Positions 45,429-57,737 of a DNA stretch of 59,919 bases are shown here, piece after piece. Made by a program: the position numbers and the translations under genes. Location of the stretch: the NCBI GenBank assembly GCA_032718475.1, contig JAUCBJ010007328.1, positions 1 to 59,919 of the forward strand. The letters run 5' to 3'. How positions within the stretch are numbered: position 1 is the stretch's first letter; each line of letters opens with the position of its first letter. The notes under the pieces were generated by a model. It was given only the letters and a program-made list of their open reading frames with translations. It was not told the DNA's origin and made no database searches. The stretch is from Nemertoderma westbladi. Its lineage: Eukaryota > Xenacoelomorpha > Nemertodermatida > Nemertodermatidae.

Positions 45429-48400
45429 ACAAGGGGTGCGGGTGCTAGGGGAGGGAGGGTGGTAGACAGAGAGGAGGGGGGGGGGGGGGGGGGGGGTGTG
45501 GTCGGTAAAGAAACGGAGGAATAGAAAAGCCAGCAGCAATAGAGGAAAATCAGCCTCGCCCACCTCTCTTGATACTCCCCAAATACTTACACAAATATCG
45601 CATTACTGTATTAGTACATAGAACCACACGTCATGTCTGCCAGTCCATGTTACTAGGTTTGTCTTAGTAGTAGTCTCAAATCTCCCACCTTGTAACGTCA
45701 GTTTGCGGTGGCTTAATTAACTCTTAATAATTTCATCATTAAGATTCTTTGTTTTATAATAATTAATATCTTATTTATATTATTAAAAAAAACAAATAAG
45801 CAATAATCATATTTATTATTACATTATCAGTACTTTAATAGGAACACAGGGTATATCCATTATCGATTCTGTACACCAAATATGCATCCCAAACATCATA
45901 AAGCTAATACAGTAGGTTATTAAAATTATGATACTGTTCTGAAATTCCGCAATAATTAATTTTACCCATAACAACTATTAATGTACTGTACCAACATACA
46001 GCACCACAAGTTTGCTGCCTAGGGCCCATACCTACTAAATAAAATTCGGCTGTGCCATCTTTCAGTAATATTTACAATGTCAGTATAATATCAAAGCTGT
46101 AAAAAAATTCATATTATGATGAAACATATATGTTTCACAAACAATTCGAATTCACAAACAATTGTAATATTGGACTAAACTGTGAAGTTCTGTTCATATA
46201 AGAGTGCGATTTAAATGGAATTGTTGGAAACTGAAATCCACAATTTACTAATTGTTAGTCCGAAAGTAATGAGGGGGGGGGGGGGGGGTAGAATTCCTTA
46301 TTAGAGATTAGCCCCAATGTCCCTCTCGTCAACCCAAGGTGTTGACATTGGGGATCTTGTTTAGTACCAAAAATGTTTCAAATTTTATTTAAAACCAACA
46401 AAAAAAAATATATCAAAGAATGAAAACTAAATTTTACTGTTTAACAAAATACTTGGTTAATATTACTGTAAGTATTTGCATTAAAATAAAAAATTTATTT
46501 GCATAATTATCGAAAAAGCACATTTTTTATTCTTTGCTTTTGTAAATACGCTAAAAAATATCAGTATTTCTACAAAATGCAAAATAATTTATTAAACAAA
46601 TTTTAATTATGAAATATAACAATATAGTTATGGTATATAGCTATAGCTGTTTATACTATTAATATATTTACATAATAATAAATATTATTATTATTTACTA
46701 TAATATATTAAAGATTCAATACTAAATTGTGAATTTAATTTGTTCAATTAATAAAATAATTTCTGCTCATGGCAATATACCGTAGGACCACAAATAATTA
46801 ATACATGGGCATACATTTAAACAAATACGACGTCATAAATGTTAACACAGTAACTGAATATAGGCACAGGTTATATATAAGTCAATCGATAGACAATAAC
46901 AAAATTAAAAAGCATTAAATAACGCGGTGGTTTGGTATCCCTACCCGGATGCGGTTTGGATGAAACGAAGACATGAAAGTTAAAAACTCAACGAACCAAA
47001 GCGTGTCTGGTCGACTGATAGACACCGAACCACTCGCGAATTTAAACTGGGGATCCCAACTCGCTCCAGAACGCAACCCATAATAACTCATCGCTTGCTG
47101 TTGCACTGAATTGCTCTACCGCAGTTGACCCACGAAAGTTTTGCACTTTGTATTTCAGTATTTCATGCCGCTGATTCTAGAGCCTAAGATTTCATCCGGT
47201 AAACGTTGAAATTTCCAGAAACCACGCACTGTAATCGTACCGATACCACGAAGTCTCTTTAGTTTCACATGCATGTTTGCTTTTAGCGAAGTCCTGCTTA
47301 CGTATACGTACAATACGATTGGAACTACCAGTAGTTTTCCCACCGGATTCGAGCAGTAGGTGCACTTTTGCATCTTTCAGCATTGCGTCGGAGAAACGAG
47401 GCGAAGGGCCGGAAGTCGCGATGATAGAGTTCCGGTACGACCCTCTCTCGACCTTGGCCGTCGAGAGATATGCGAGAATGTTATCGCAAACGTGCTGGCA
47501 CCCAGTCGCCAGTTTGTGTCATCAACGTTGAAGACTCAGCAGTCATCTATATGCAGAAGGAGACGATTCGTTAGGATAAGCTGCAAGTGATCCCCACCTC
47601 ATAGGGATCCTCGGATATAAGGATTACAGGATTACAACTTCCGAACTTGAAGTTTAGAACTGCAGTAGGCCTATAATGCAGGCAGATTGTCTCATGAGTT
47701 TACTAAAATCCTGAGGTTATTAGCCAAATGGGTGAATGTGGATTGGTTAGGCCTACTGAAAGAACATGAGAAAACAAAATGCTAGGCCTAGTACAATCAC
47801 AGTATTAGGCTCACTAAAAATTAACAAATAATAAATGAAATACTGAAATAGGCCTAAAAATTTAATTATACAACAACCGTCAGACCATACCTGCTGCCTG
47901 CATACAGCCGTACCAAACCTGATAACATGCAGACAAGCCTAGAATACAAGTGAAATGTATAGTAGGCAGGTAGGCCTACTGTCAGACTGTAGTAAGGCCT
48001 GTGAAAGTACGGGCGGTGGTACGCTACTGCTGTACTGCAGTACTGCAGCAGGCGTCCCAGTGGAGGGGCAGACCGGTATATAAAATCCAACACTACCGGT
48101 AATTGCTACACAGCCAGCTGTGAGTTCATTATTCTTGCCCAAGGCGCCTTGTCCCTGCCTCACACTACAAAAAGTGTTGCCGTCGCTAGGATACAAATTA
48201 TCTGTTATTGGTTAGAGCTGTACCATTGGTTGGCTTTGGTTGTGTTTGATGTAGGTCCGTCATCATCATGTTATGATATTCAAATGGATTGATGGAGGGA
48301 ATTTCAAAATGGTCAAATAATACAACAATAATGACATTTTTAATATGATGTGCAATTATAAAAATCGCTGTAACTCTGGTGCAACACGACCGTATTTGAT

Positions 48401-50187
48401 GAAATTTTCATTGTTACGTACGGTAATTAATGCGTTTACAATTGCTATACTCAATATATTTATAATCGGTATGATTTTTAAACTATAAGAGTTTAAGAGC
48501 CGGGAATTGCCAAATTGTGGCTACGCAGGCCAGATTTGACCACAAAATTGACCAGGTTCGTGCAACTCTTGAAAATTTTGGAATATGTCAATTTTGTTCT
48601 ACTATCATGTTCTATAAATGACCAAAGTTAAAAAAAATATAATTCCTAGGAAGTTGTTTTATTTTTGATAAATATGTAATTTTATGGTGAAAATTGGTTA
48701 ATTTCGTTAAAAATCAGTGAAAATTTGACGGTTTGGAGTAAAATTGGGTGGGTTGGGCCAACTCGTATAAATTGTTGCCAGTGTTATTTTTCTTATCCTA
48801 AAACGTTCTTTAATTGAGCACAGTTTTAGAAAATATAATTCCTAGGAAGTTCTTAAACTAAAGCTCAGACTTTCAAAAAGACAGTCATTTAACGGACTTT
48901 TTTTATTTGTCTGTCATACCTACACATATCGTTGAAATCGAAAATGGCATGCATATTCGGATTCAGCACACCAAAATGTACCTATATAGTATATTTTGAG
49001 GTAATCTGAGGCTAAAATAAAAAAAAATGAAAAAATGAAAAAAAATTTCGCCAAAATTTGCCAAACTTCCAAAAATACTTAACTTGCTCAGATTTTCATG
49101 AAATTTGGTACGGATGTGCCCAAAGCAATTCTAAGAAACTAATTTGAAGGATTTACGGAAAAATGCAATTTAAGCCGATATATCGCATTTTGAGTGCCTA
49201 ATTTTAGGCTAAATTTCAAGAAAATACAGATTTCCTAAGTTTGGCCCTTATTTACTACAAGAAGCAAAGACTTTTTGTATTAAAATTAAATGGATAAAAT
49301 GTAGAGCTATCTTATCCATCTGTGATGTTAAAGTTTCAGAAAAATATAAACAGACAATTCGGAGAAAACCACTTTCTACCAAAACCTATTTTGTCAACTT
49401 CCAAAATTACCATTTTTCGGCCCCAATTTCCAGCCCTTAATATTCAGGCAACGCACAATATCAATAACAGTAATGGAACTCCCATCTTCCCTCTATATAA
49501 CGCAAGTGGAACGGTTTCGTTCTAATTAAAAGATACAGAGTTATAACGTTTTAAAAATTGTCAAAAATATCCAAATTTGGCTCAAAATTGGCCAAAAGTT
49601 AAATTATTGGCATACTGTTAAATATTTTTGGCCAATATTTTGACCCGATGAACAACTGTATTGGATATGTATTCGGTATGAGTTTCAATCGAAATAGCCA
49701 AGCTGCTTTGGTGATAGCGAGAAAACAATGTAAAAATTTACCATTTTGATAATTTTTGGGTAAAATTAAAATGTGGCCAAAATGGCCAAATTTGGCTAAA
49801 CGAAATTTTTTAATGAAACTTGCAAATTTATCCGCGCACAAAGTCTAGGGAGAACATTTGAAGATTTCAGTCGCCTTCACTCCGAATTTAATCATTTAGT
49901 GCTAGAAGTTTCCAAATTGGGGCAAAAATCCACATTTGGTGGCCAATTTGGAAATGTTGGGAAACTAAATTGAAAAAACAAAAGCGTACAAAATTTTTAG
50001 AATAACAAAAACTACAAACGTGGCAAATTTCAGAGAATATAATTCCTAGGAAGTTGAAAAACGCCCCGAGTAAGCTCCACTTTCTATATACTAATGTTGG
50101 AACGCCTACGCCCGGTGTGGGAGAATCCTCACGAAGGATCCTCCCACGTTGTGTTGTTTTTAGGTTTACATAAGAACCGCATATCCA
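45429..50187 (+). repeat. Second unit of the 4.6-4.8 kb tandem duplication
   Basis: Same order as the first unit, ending CATATCCA before ACAAGG. Its unique parts are about 46020-46300 (a different sequence with a poly-G run before TTAGAGATTAGCCCC) and the 105-bp segment at 47300-47404. It lacks part of the first unit's 42.78-42.95 kb stretch. No intact gene recognised. Confidence 0.92.
47192..47518 (-). pseudogene. Coding-like degenerate segment inside the duplication
   Basis: Open on the minus strand for about 108 codons without an ATG at the front (VCDNILAYLSTAKVERGSYR, then LHLLLESGG-like text). In the first unit the homologous stretch (about 42460-42600) reads, in a frame that differs by one base after TAKV, as VRERLVPELYHRDFRPLAS, which looks more protein-like. 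So the two copies differ by a 1-bp indel and at least one is broken. I do not recognise the family; it could also be chance openness. Confidence 0.3.
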
Positions 50188-50260
50188 ACAAGGTAAATAA
50201 ATTATACATTTTTATTATATTAAATTACTATTTTTCAATATTAAAATGTGAGACAGTGGG
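50188..50260. other. Junction between tandem duplication and the 22-bp array
   Basis: AT-rich, ends in a poly-G run at about 50260-50272. Confidence 0.4.
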
Positions 50261-50284
50261 GGGGGGGGGGGAACTGGACGCAAA

Positions 50285-50940
50285 TACCATGTGGGATTTG
50301 GGATTAAGGAATTTGGCAATAAGGGATTTGGGAATAAGGTACAGTATTTGGGATTTGGGAATAAGGTATTTGGGATTTGGGAATACGGTATTTGGGAATA
50401 AGGTATTTGGGATTTGGGAATAAGGGATTTGGGGATAAGGTATTTGGGATTTGGGAATAAGGTATTTGGGATTTTGGAATAAGGTATTTGGGATTTGGGA
50501 ATAAGGTATTTGGGAATAAGGTATTTGGGATTTGAGATTAAGGTATTTGGGATTTGGGAATAAGGTATTTGGGATTTAGGAATAAGGTATTTGGGATTTG
50601 GGATTAAGGTATTTGAGATTTGGGAATAAGGTATTTGGGATTTGGGAATAAGGTATTTGGGAATATGGGATTTGCCATTATATTAGTGATTATCGGTTTT
50701 TATTTGTTGATCGGCCATTATTGGTTGACTGAAGAAGATACGCAATGCGTATCTCATTATGCCTCATAATAAGCCTCTCGTTAACAAGTCAACCCCACCG
50801 ACTAGCGGCACTGGCTGTTTCCGCTGACGGGGCTCAGATGAACAACGCGTCCCTTTGGGATCTGGGAATAGGAAATTTGGGATTTGGAAATAAGGAATTT
50901 GGGTAAATCATTTGCGCTTTGGAAATAGGGAATTTTGGAT
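50285..50940. repeat. GGTATTTGGGATTTGGGAAT-type 11/22-bp array, interrupted
   Basis: Alternating TATTTGGGA and TTTGGGAATAAGG units fill 50285-50670; the same units resume at about 50857-50940. The unrelated segment between them (50671-50856) contains GCGTATCTCATTATGCCTCA and CCGACTAGCGGC, looks like an insertion and has no coding capacity. Confidence 0.9.
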
Positions 50941-50954
50941 TTTGAATCTGTAAA

Positions 50955-51295
50955 TAAAACTTATTACAAGTTTATGCAGGTTAGTAAAGGAGCAGGGTAT
51001 AGAGGCGGGAAGATAGAACCAAAACAATAAACGATAGTTAACACATGTTACAAGATTATGCAGGTTAGTAAAGGAGAAGGTTATAAAGGCGGGTAGATAG
51101 AACCAAAACAATAAACGATAGTTAACACATGTGACAAGATTATGCAGGTTAGTAAAGGAGCAGGTTACAGAGGCGGGTAGATAGAACCAAAACAATAAAC
51201 GATAGTTAACATGTGTTACAATATGTAGGTTAGTAAAGAATCAGGTTGCGGAGGTGGGTAGATAGAACCAAAACAATAAACGATTAACAGTACTG
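50955..51295 (-). repeat. 84-bp tandem array, left arm of a nested inverted structure
   Basis: Four units, AGGTTAGTAAAGGAGCAGG starting at 50978, 51062, 51146 and 51227. Each contains ACCAAAACAATAAACGA and GGCGGG. In reverse complement this core (TCGTTTATTGTTTTGGT, CCCGCC, AACCTGCTCCTTT) is the unit of the right array at 53432-54000. Confidence 0.9.
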
Positions 51296-51545
51296 TAGGC
51301 AGGGGCCGGACCATTTGAAGAATACCAGGATTTCACTTTTTGGTCGACTTTTAATTGGAATTTTATATGTGAAGATTTTTATTTTTTTAAATATACAGTA
51401 TCTTTATTAAGTGTTTTATAGCTCTTATTTCTGTCTTATAACCTGTACATACAGTATACTAATTCGTGTATTGTTTAGGGTAGATTCAGACCATCTGTAA
51501 CCTGTGTTTTTGGTGAAAACCTGGTATTCTTCACATGGATATATA

Positions 51546-51775
51546 TTTTTACAGAACACAAGCGAACACAGTAGAACACACCCGAACACACTCCAAAAAC
51601 TGCCGAACACAAACGAACACAGTTGAAAATAGAAAGAGCACAAAAAAATAACACCGGTTACCAACTTTTAGATAAAATTAGCCACGCGTTGCTTTTCTAT
51701 AAGAAAATTCCCGAAATTATTGAATAAAATTGTCGCGAAATTAAATATTCATTTCTTATCAGATCAGGCCTAACC
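51546..51775 (+). repeat. Left half of an inverted pair (CGAACACA-rich family)
   Basis: ACAGAACACAAGCGAACACA through GAAAATAGAAAGAGCACAAA to TTTCTTATCAGATCAGG. It is the reverse complement of 52200-52440 and the same family as 27392-27600. The plain text is rich in CGAACACA repeats. Confidence 0.88.
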
Positions 51776-52199
51776 TAAGCTGACAACTAATAATTGAACA
51801 TACAGTAGTAGTAGGCCTAAGTTATGTGTGGTTAGCACCGGGACAGAGATCCCTACCGGTACCTGACAGGGTAGGTACCTACCTAACCGGGACCCAGCTC
51901 TTTATATTCCAGTATAGCAGTAGGCAGGTAGGTACCGGTACCGGTACCGGTACCTATGTTGTACCGACGTGTTGTACCGTACATCATGTACAGTACGTAC
52001 GGTAACGGGCCTAACTTCCTAATTCATATCCTCAGCAATCAGTTCCAGACCAAGCTATTCCAGTACACAGGCAAACAGGTCTATTATTGTCGCTAACCCG
52101 CTATTACTATATATGTGACAGGTACGGTACCCGATACGTTTCCCTACAGAGTTTGATTATATACTGTACAGTATACAGCAGTACACAACAAATGATTGG
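51776..52199. other. Loop between inverted halves, includes (GGTACC)n
   Basis: Contains a GTACCGGTACCGGTACCGGT microsatellite at about 51932-51954 and many short palindromes (TACTGTACAGTA type). From 51950 the minus strand matches 27.6-27.87 kb. No gene. Confidence 0.5.
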
Positions 52200-52440
52200 C
52201 CTGGGCCTACCTGATAAGAAATGAATGTTTAATTTAGCGACAATTTTATTCAATAATTTCGGAAATTGTCTTATTGTAAAGGAACGCGTGGCTAATTTTA
52301 TCTAAAAGTTGGTACCCGGTGTTATTTTTTTGTGCTCTTTCTATTTTCGACTGTGTTCGATTGTGTTCGGCAGTTTTTGGATTGTGTTCGGGTGTGTTCT
52401 TGTGTGTTCGCTTGTGTTCTGTAAAAAGAACTATCCTCTT
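52200..52440 (-). repeat. Right half of the inverted pair (CGAACACA-rich family)
   Basis: Reverse complement of 51546-51775 with small differences; extends leftward to 51950 in collinearity with 27392-27872. Confidence 0.88.
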
Positions 52441-53404
52441 CACATGGGGCTAACTGCAAAGTGAAATACAGTATAACGGCAGAAAGTCTGGTATTTTTCA
52501 CATGGGCCCATGTGATATTGACATTTGTGACATATTCTTGCTAGGGGGCATAATCTCCTAGGAGATTTTGCCCGGGGGGGGGGGGCAAATTCTCCTGCTA
52601 CACCGTGATGTAAAACAAGGCAGAACCCCTATGGGACTCAAGCAGAGTCAATTAACATGCGCCCATCCCCCAGTGATTCAACTAAACTGCAGCGCCACAA
52701 ATCTACAAGAGACTTGATAAGTTGACCAATGGTTAATATTGAGCACTACTGTATTAGGCCTATGTAAATACTTATTATTGTATTTATCCAATTTTGGTAC
52801 CGTGTTTTTTATGTTTAGAGCTTAAATACACATTTCATAAATTACTCACACTAATTAAAAACTGTACACTGGAATGGAGTTTGGGGATTCCAGCTGTATA
52901 ATTTTTAACTACAATTAATTTAATCTTATAATAGAAAATATTTAATTTCCATGAAATGACACGCTAAAAATTCCGCTTTTTACTGCAATTAACATACAGT
53001 AATTTACTAATTAACCACACTCATAGAAACGTTCTGAAATTTTGCTACACCATTATAAGCGACCAAAACAATGTAGGCCCTACATGAAAAAAAATCGCAA
53101 TAATTTTTATTATCCGTTTAAATCCTTTTTTTGTCCTTTTTTTTTTATTTTTTTATGTCCTCCAAAAATCTAATGTTAGGTTCCCGTTCCATGCTACCGG
53201 TTTCTCTACTGCTGTTCTCTCAGGCTATCAGTACCGGTATTAGTATATATATGTAGCACTATTTTGCTGTATTGTATGTACAGATGTAGGTATAAAGCAG
53301 GCATTTCTGTATTTTAGTACCGGTACCGGCACCGGTACTGCTGTAGGCCTACTGTGAAGCCTACCATTTAAATACGGTACTGGTAGGCCTACCGGCTGAC
53401 CGGT
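52441..53404. other. No gene seen
   Basis: A CACATGGGCCCATGTG palindrome at about 52499-52514, a poly-G run at about 52573-52585 and ACCGGT-rich sequence at 53310-53400. Confidence 0.45.
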
Positions 53405-54000
53405 GGTTTTGGTTAGAAAATCCCGCCTCATCTGTAACCTGCTCCTTTGCCTGATTTGGTAAAGTGACCGTTTATTGTTTTGGTTAGAAAGGCCCCCCTC
53501 TGTAACCTGCTCCTTTCCTTCATTTTATAAAGTGACTGTTTATTGCTTTGGTTAGAAAATCCCGCCTCTGTAACCTGCCCCTTTCCCTCAATTAATTAAG
53601 TGATCGTTTATTGTTTTGGTTAGGAAATCCCGCCTCTGTAACCTGCTCCTTTCTCTCAATTGGTAATGTTATCGTTTATTGTTTTGGTTAGAAAATCCCG
53701 TCTCTGTAACCTGCTCATTTCCCTGATTTGGTAAAGTGACTGTTTATTGTTTTGGTTAGAAAATCCCGCATCTGTAACCTGCTCCTTTCTCTCAATTGGT
53801 AATGTTATCGTTTATTGTTTTGGTTAGAAAATCCCGTCTCTGTAACCTGCTCCTTTCCCTCAATTAGTTAAATGATCGTTTATTGTTTTGGTTAGAAAAT
53901 CCCGCCTCTGTAACCTGCTCCTTTCCCTGATATGGTAAAGTGACTGTTTAGTGTTTTGGTTAGAAAATCCGGCCCTAACCTGCTCCTTTCCATCAATTCG
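53405..54000 (+). repeat. 68-bp tandem array, right arm of the nested inverted structure
   Basis: Nine units starting at CTGTAACCTGCTCC: 53432, 53500, 53568, 53636, 53704, 53772, 53840, 53908 and about 53975. Each has CTGTAACCTGCTCCTTTCC, a variable CAATTNGTAA part, then GTTTATTGTTTTGGTTAGAA and ATCCCGCCT. Its core is inverted relative to the 50955-51295 array. Confidence 0.93.
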
Positions 54001-55683
54001 TAATTGTTTTTAGCTATAAAATGAGTGTTTTGCTACGTCATGTGGTAATCGATTATCGACAACAACCACAAACTATTAAATTTAGAGTCTTTTACCACAG
54101 GCGCATATGGAATTCTATCTCAAAATCTATAAATCATGGAATCATGGAATGTTTTGGCACAGGCATAGAGAAACCAACTGTTCGACAGACCAGAAATCAA
54201 CAAATTTGAATGTTTTGGCATAGGCATGTTGAAATCAACTGTCTGACAGTCCAGAAATCAGCAGTCTGACAGTTTGAAGAAATACATACATAAAAAGTCA
54301 TTAAAAGGACAATAAAAGTCATTAAAAGGACAACAAAAGTCATTATGCACAATTCGTAAAAAAAGGAGGACAAAAAAAGTCAAATAAAAAGACATAAAAA
54401 ATCACTGCCAAAAAAAATTAGCAAAAAATCTTGGTAGGAAGTTAACGAAACTGAAATTTATGTACAGTATTAACTCGATAGACTAGGCCCCTACTTGCTA
54501 CATGTCTTCCTACTGACAATATTTTTCTGACAGTAACTATCCCTTCTCTTCGAGCGGGCTCCTAATGAGTGTATTTGCGTTTTTTCAGAGTCATAAGCAG
54601 CGGTCATCAGTCTGGCAGTCATAAACAACGGTCTGACAGTCAAGAAGAAGTTCTTCAAGTCCAAAAAAAAATACAGAGCAGAAAAATAATTAAAAACATA
54701 CTGTACGTACAGGGCTTTTTAACTGTAAGCAACAAATGTAGGGCAAACAAAAAACTGCCAATGTAAATATATTTTTATCTTGGGCGCAATATAATATTTT
54801 GATTTAATTAAAGACTTAATTAAAAGTTGCATGTTAGAAATCCACCCCACCCCAAAAAAACATCCCCCGATCTTGCCGCGTGTTAACTTCGTGTCGCGTT
54901 TATTGTTTTGGTACCCTCAACTCACATCTGTAACCTTTACTAACCTGCGTAGAGCACGGTACAGTACAAAATACTATTCGTTTTTCTGTGTTTTATAAAA
55001 GGGGATGGGGGGGGGGGCGTTCTACTTACCGAACCAATCAATTTAAAAATATTACCTAGAGCTCAAGATAATAATTATCTTCAGCGCTCAAGATAAAAAA
55101 ATATATATTTCAAAATCTTCCTATATTAATTAATTGCATTCGATGCAGTTGATCAATTAATGGCCTACAGTATTTATCCAATTCAAATTAGGGGTGTATT
55201 ATGTCTCATAAAATTGTAATTAAATAGCAGATGCGTGCCTACAGTATATTGACTATTTCCTTATTAGTACGAAATAGCCACCACAAATAAATTCATTATT
55301 TTAGTTTTAGTTAACAAACTGGCTCCATTACATTGAAATCACCCAGCTGCAGTTTATAATAAATAACCATCCACTGAAGTGTTGGATTTTATAGATTATA
55401 ATTGATTTTTTAGGATGAAATTCAGCTGTTTCACCTTTGATACAGGGAGTATTCTATGTTGAGAACTCACAAAGGAAGAGCTCATACTATTATTCCACAA
55501 TCTTACTTATATAAATTGGAACCCATTGTTGTATTAATTCATTATATTCTAGTATTTGACTCGCGTTTACTTGACTACTGTATTTGTGTATGGTAGGTAT
55601 TACATACAGTACAAAGCAATTATTGCAATTCGAAATCGTAAATTAGTATTTTTGTAAATAAATAATTGGATAGTTATGCAGTG
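54001..55683. other. No supported gene
   Basis: Contains AAAAGTCATTAAAAGGAC-type short repeats (54295-54410), a decayed GTTTATTGTTTTGGT...CTGTAACC fragment (54898-54960) and a poly-G run near 55006. The plus frames 54021-54209 and 54569-54766 show no domain. Confidence 0.45.
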
Positions 55684-55750
55684 TTCACCCTTGGGAGTTA
55701 GTGTGGCGCTCTCTCTGCCTTCCAGGTAACAGCCAATAACTTTTTTTACC
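55684..55750 (+). mobile_element. SINE body fragment
   Basis: GGGAGTTAGTGTGGCGCTCTC followed by CTGCCTTCCAGGTAACAGCC matches the shared SINE body at 4.3, 18.9 and 32.5 kb. The head is missing. Confidence 0.6.
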
Positions 55751-57737
55751 CCATATCTGTTATCTCACCACATTCCTGTTATAACACCCCGTTTACACCA
55801 CTCCTTTCATCTTCCAAACCACCCACTTACTTACCCAATGTGTGTACCGCATTGACAGGAAATGCAAAGAAACAATAATCTCTAGAAACATTCTATAGGG
55901 CCTACTAAAACTTTACAGTATTCTTAATATTCGTTAACTGTAAAAAAATATTGTCTACAGGAAGCACGGTCACGGCCAAACGCGTTCTACAAAAATATTG
56001 TAATACAGTAGATACTAAGTCTAATAGTCTGATGGATATACAGTACCAAATCAATCGCCTTCCTACCATACTCACTCTGACTCCACATACTGTACAGTAA
56101 ATGATATCAGAAGTCACACATTGGTGTACAGTAGTGGTTGCATCTCCACATTAGATCCATCCATGGGCAGTTCATTTCGGCACGAATGCTTTAAAGGGTC
56201 TATCTAGCCAGGGCGCATCTCTGGGAGTTTCCTCTGGGGAGTATAGTTCTTGGAGGACCGCACTGGAAATTAGATTTTTTGCGTAATCCTTGGCCCTTTG
56301 GCCGAAGAGAACTTTACTTTTTTAGGTACGCGAAGCCCGAAGCGACAAACCGGCTCCATCCATCAATTAAAATTTAAAAACATCGTTTATTGGGTTATAA
56401 AGCCTGTCTCGATGACATCGTTGAACATCGTTTATTATGGTTATGGTTGTTAGGAAAGCCCACTCCTGTTCATGCTCTGTACGCGCTTTTGAAGACCTTT
56501 AGCAGTTTAACCTGCCAAAATTTATATGTCTTTTGGTTTATAAATAGACTTTAACATATGACAAGTATTTAATACCAATAAACACAACATTAGCCGAAGC
56601 CAGCCTAGTGCGCGTCCATTCACCCGCTGGATATACCCGGGAGACTGGATTCGGAGGGCTTAGATTTTTATTGCAGTGTAAGCTTACTGTATTATTCGAT
56701 TGATCGTTAATAAATAATTTCTGACCAATATTATTCACTTTCGGGAAATATTAACAGTTCCTTTAGGACGTGGCGCTCTATCTAGGTAAACAGAGATATG
56801 ACTTATACTAAACACAACGGTAAGACGGTAAGGCTTATGATTCACGTATGAGGCGCATTCTTTAGGAAATGCTTAGTTATCAGCCACAATCATGCACACT
56901 ACCGGTAACGCACAATACTACACACTAATCTGCCGACCGTCAATGAATTTTATCATACATAAAGAGAACAGCAATTGACTCATGTAGTGCCTATCAAATA
57001 GCATTAAATTCACTACAAACCACGATAATATAAGTCGCAATCGCTATATGTAACCTGTCTCTCTAACCTGTAGTGTATCAAGAAAATTGGGAAATTTGGG
57101 TTATTTATCGATGTTCTCCAAGTAATAATATTCAACCAACTGATACAAATAATGACAACAGTAAATAGCAGTATAATAATGTATGTTGAACCGGGTTGTA
57201 CTGGGTTGTAAGACTGATTGAACTGATAACAGTTATACGTTCTATAATCTAAGCCTACTAATGTTTCTTCTAAAGTCTGAAACGAATTGACTCCAGAGCC
57301 GGTGTTCTTGGCCTAGAAGGAACAACAAAACTATAACACAGAAAACTATAAGACTGAACACTCCTAGCACGATCTGTAGAATATCTCCACATCGACAGTA
57401 AAAATCGCCCTGATTGGCTGTTAAGCTGAACAAAGAACCATGTGTCCAACGGCCGTTTCCATGCCAGCAACCAGCTGTTAGATGTCGTAATCTGAATCAT
57501 CAAGGCTACACTGTGCTAGAGGATTTGACGCATTGCGGGTTTTGTGCCTTGCCATGTCCGCCAAAGCACACATATAGAAGAATGACTTTTATGTCCGTTA
57601 AAACACCCACACGGTACTTTGCGGGCAAGGGGACTGATTATATCCGCAAAAGCTTTTACACCGCTCCCAGAAAATGGGATTCAAGTCTATAAATATACAA
57701 AATCACAGTTTCTAATATACGTAAATACTCTAAACAG
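55751..57737. other. No supported gene
   Basis: Two overlapping minus frames at 57242-57503 include a hydrophobic run (VLGVFSLIVFCVIVLLFLLG), and a plus frame 57414-57692 is Cys/Pro-rich, but neither has an ATG at a sensible start or a known domain. The downstream gene at 57738 should end its transcript here; no clear AATAAA was found. Confidence 0.4.

Noticed and set aside
42100-47106. Pair of 63-codon minus frames conserved between duplication units (42100-42291, 46915-47106)
   Set aside because: No ATG at the start, no domain, and conservation is explained by the tandem duplication.
57242-57692. Hydrophobic minus frames and Cys-rich plus frame before the zinc-knuckle gene
   Set aside because: No ATG-initiated complete frame and no recognisable family; they overlap on opposite strands.
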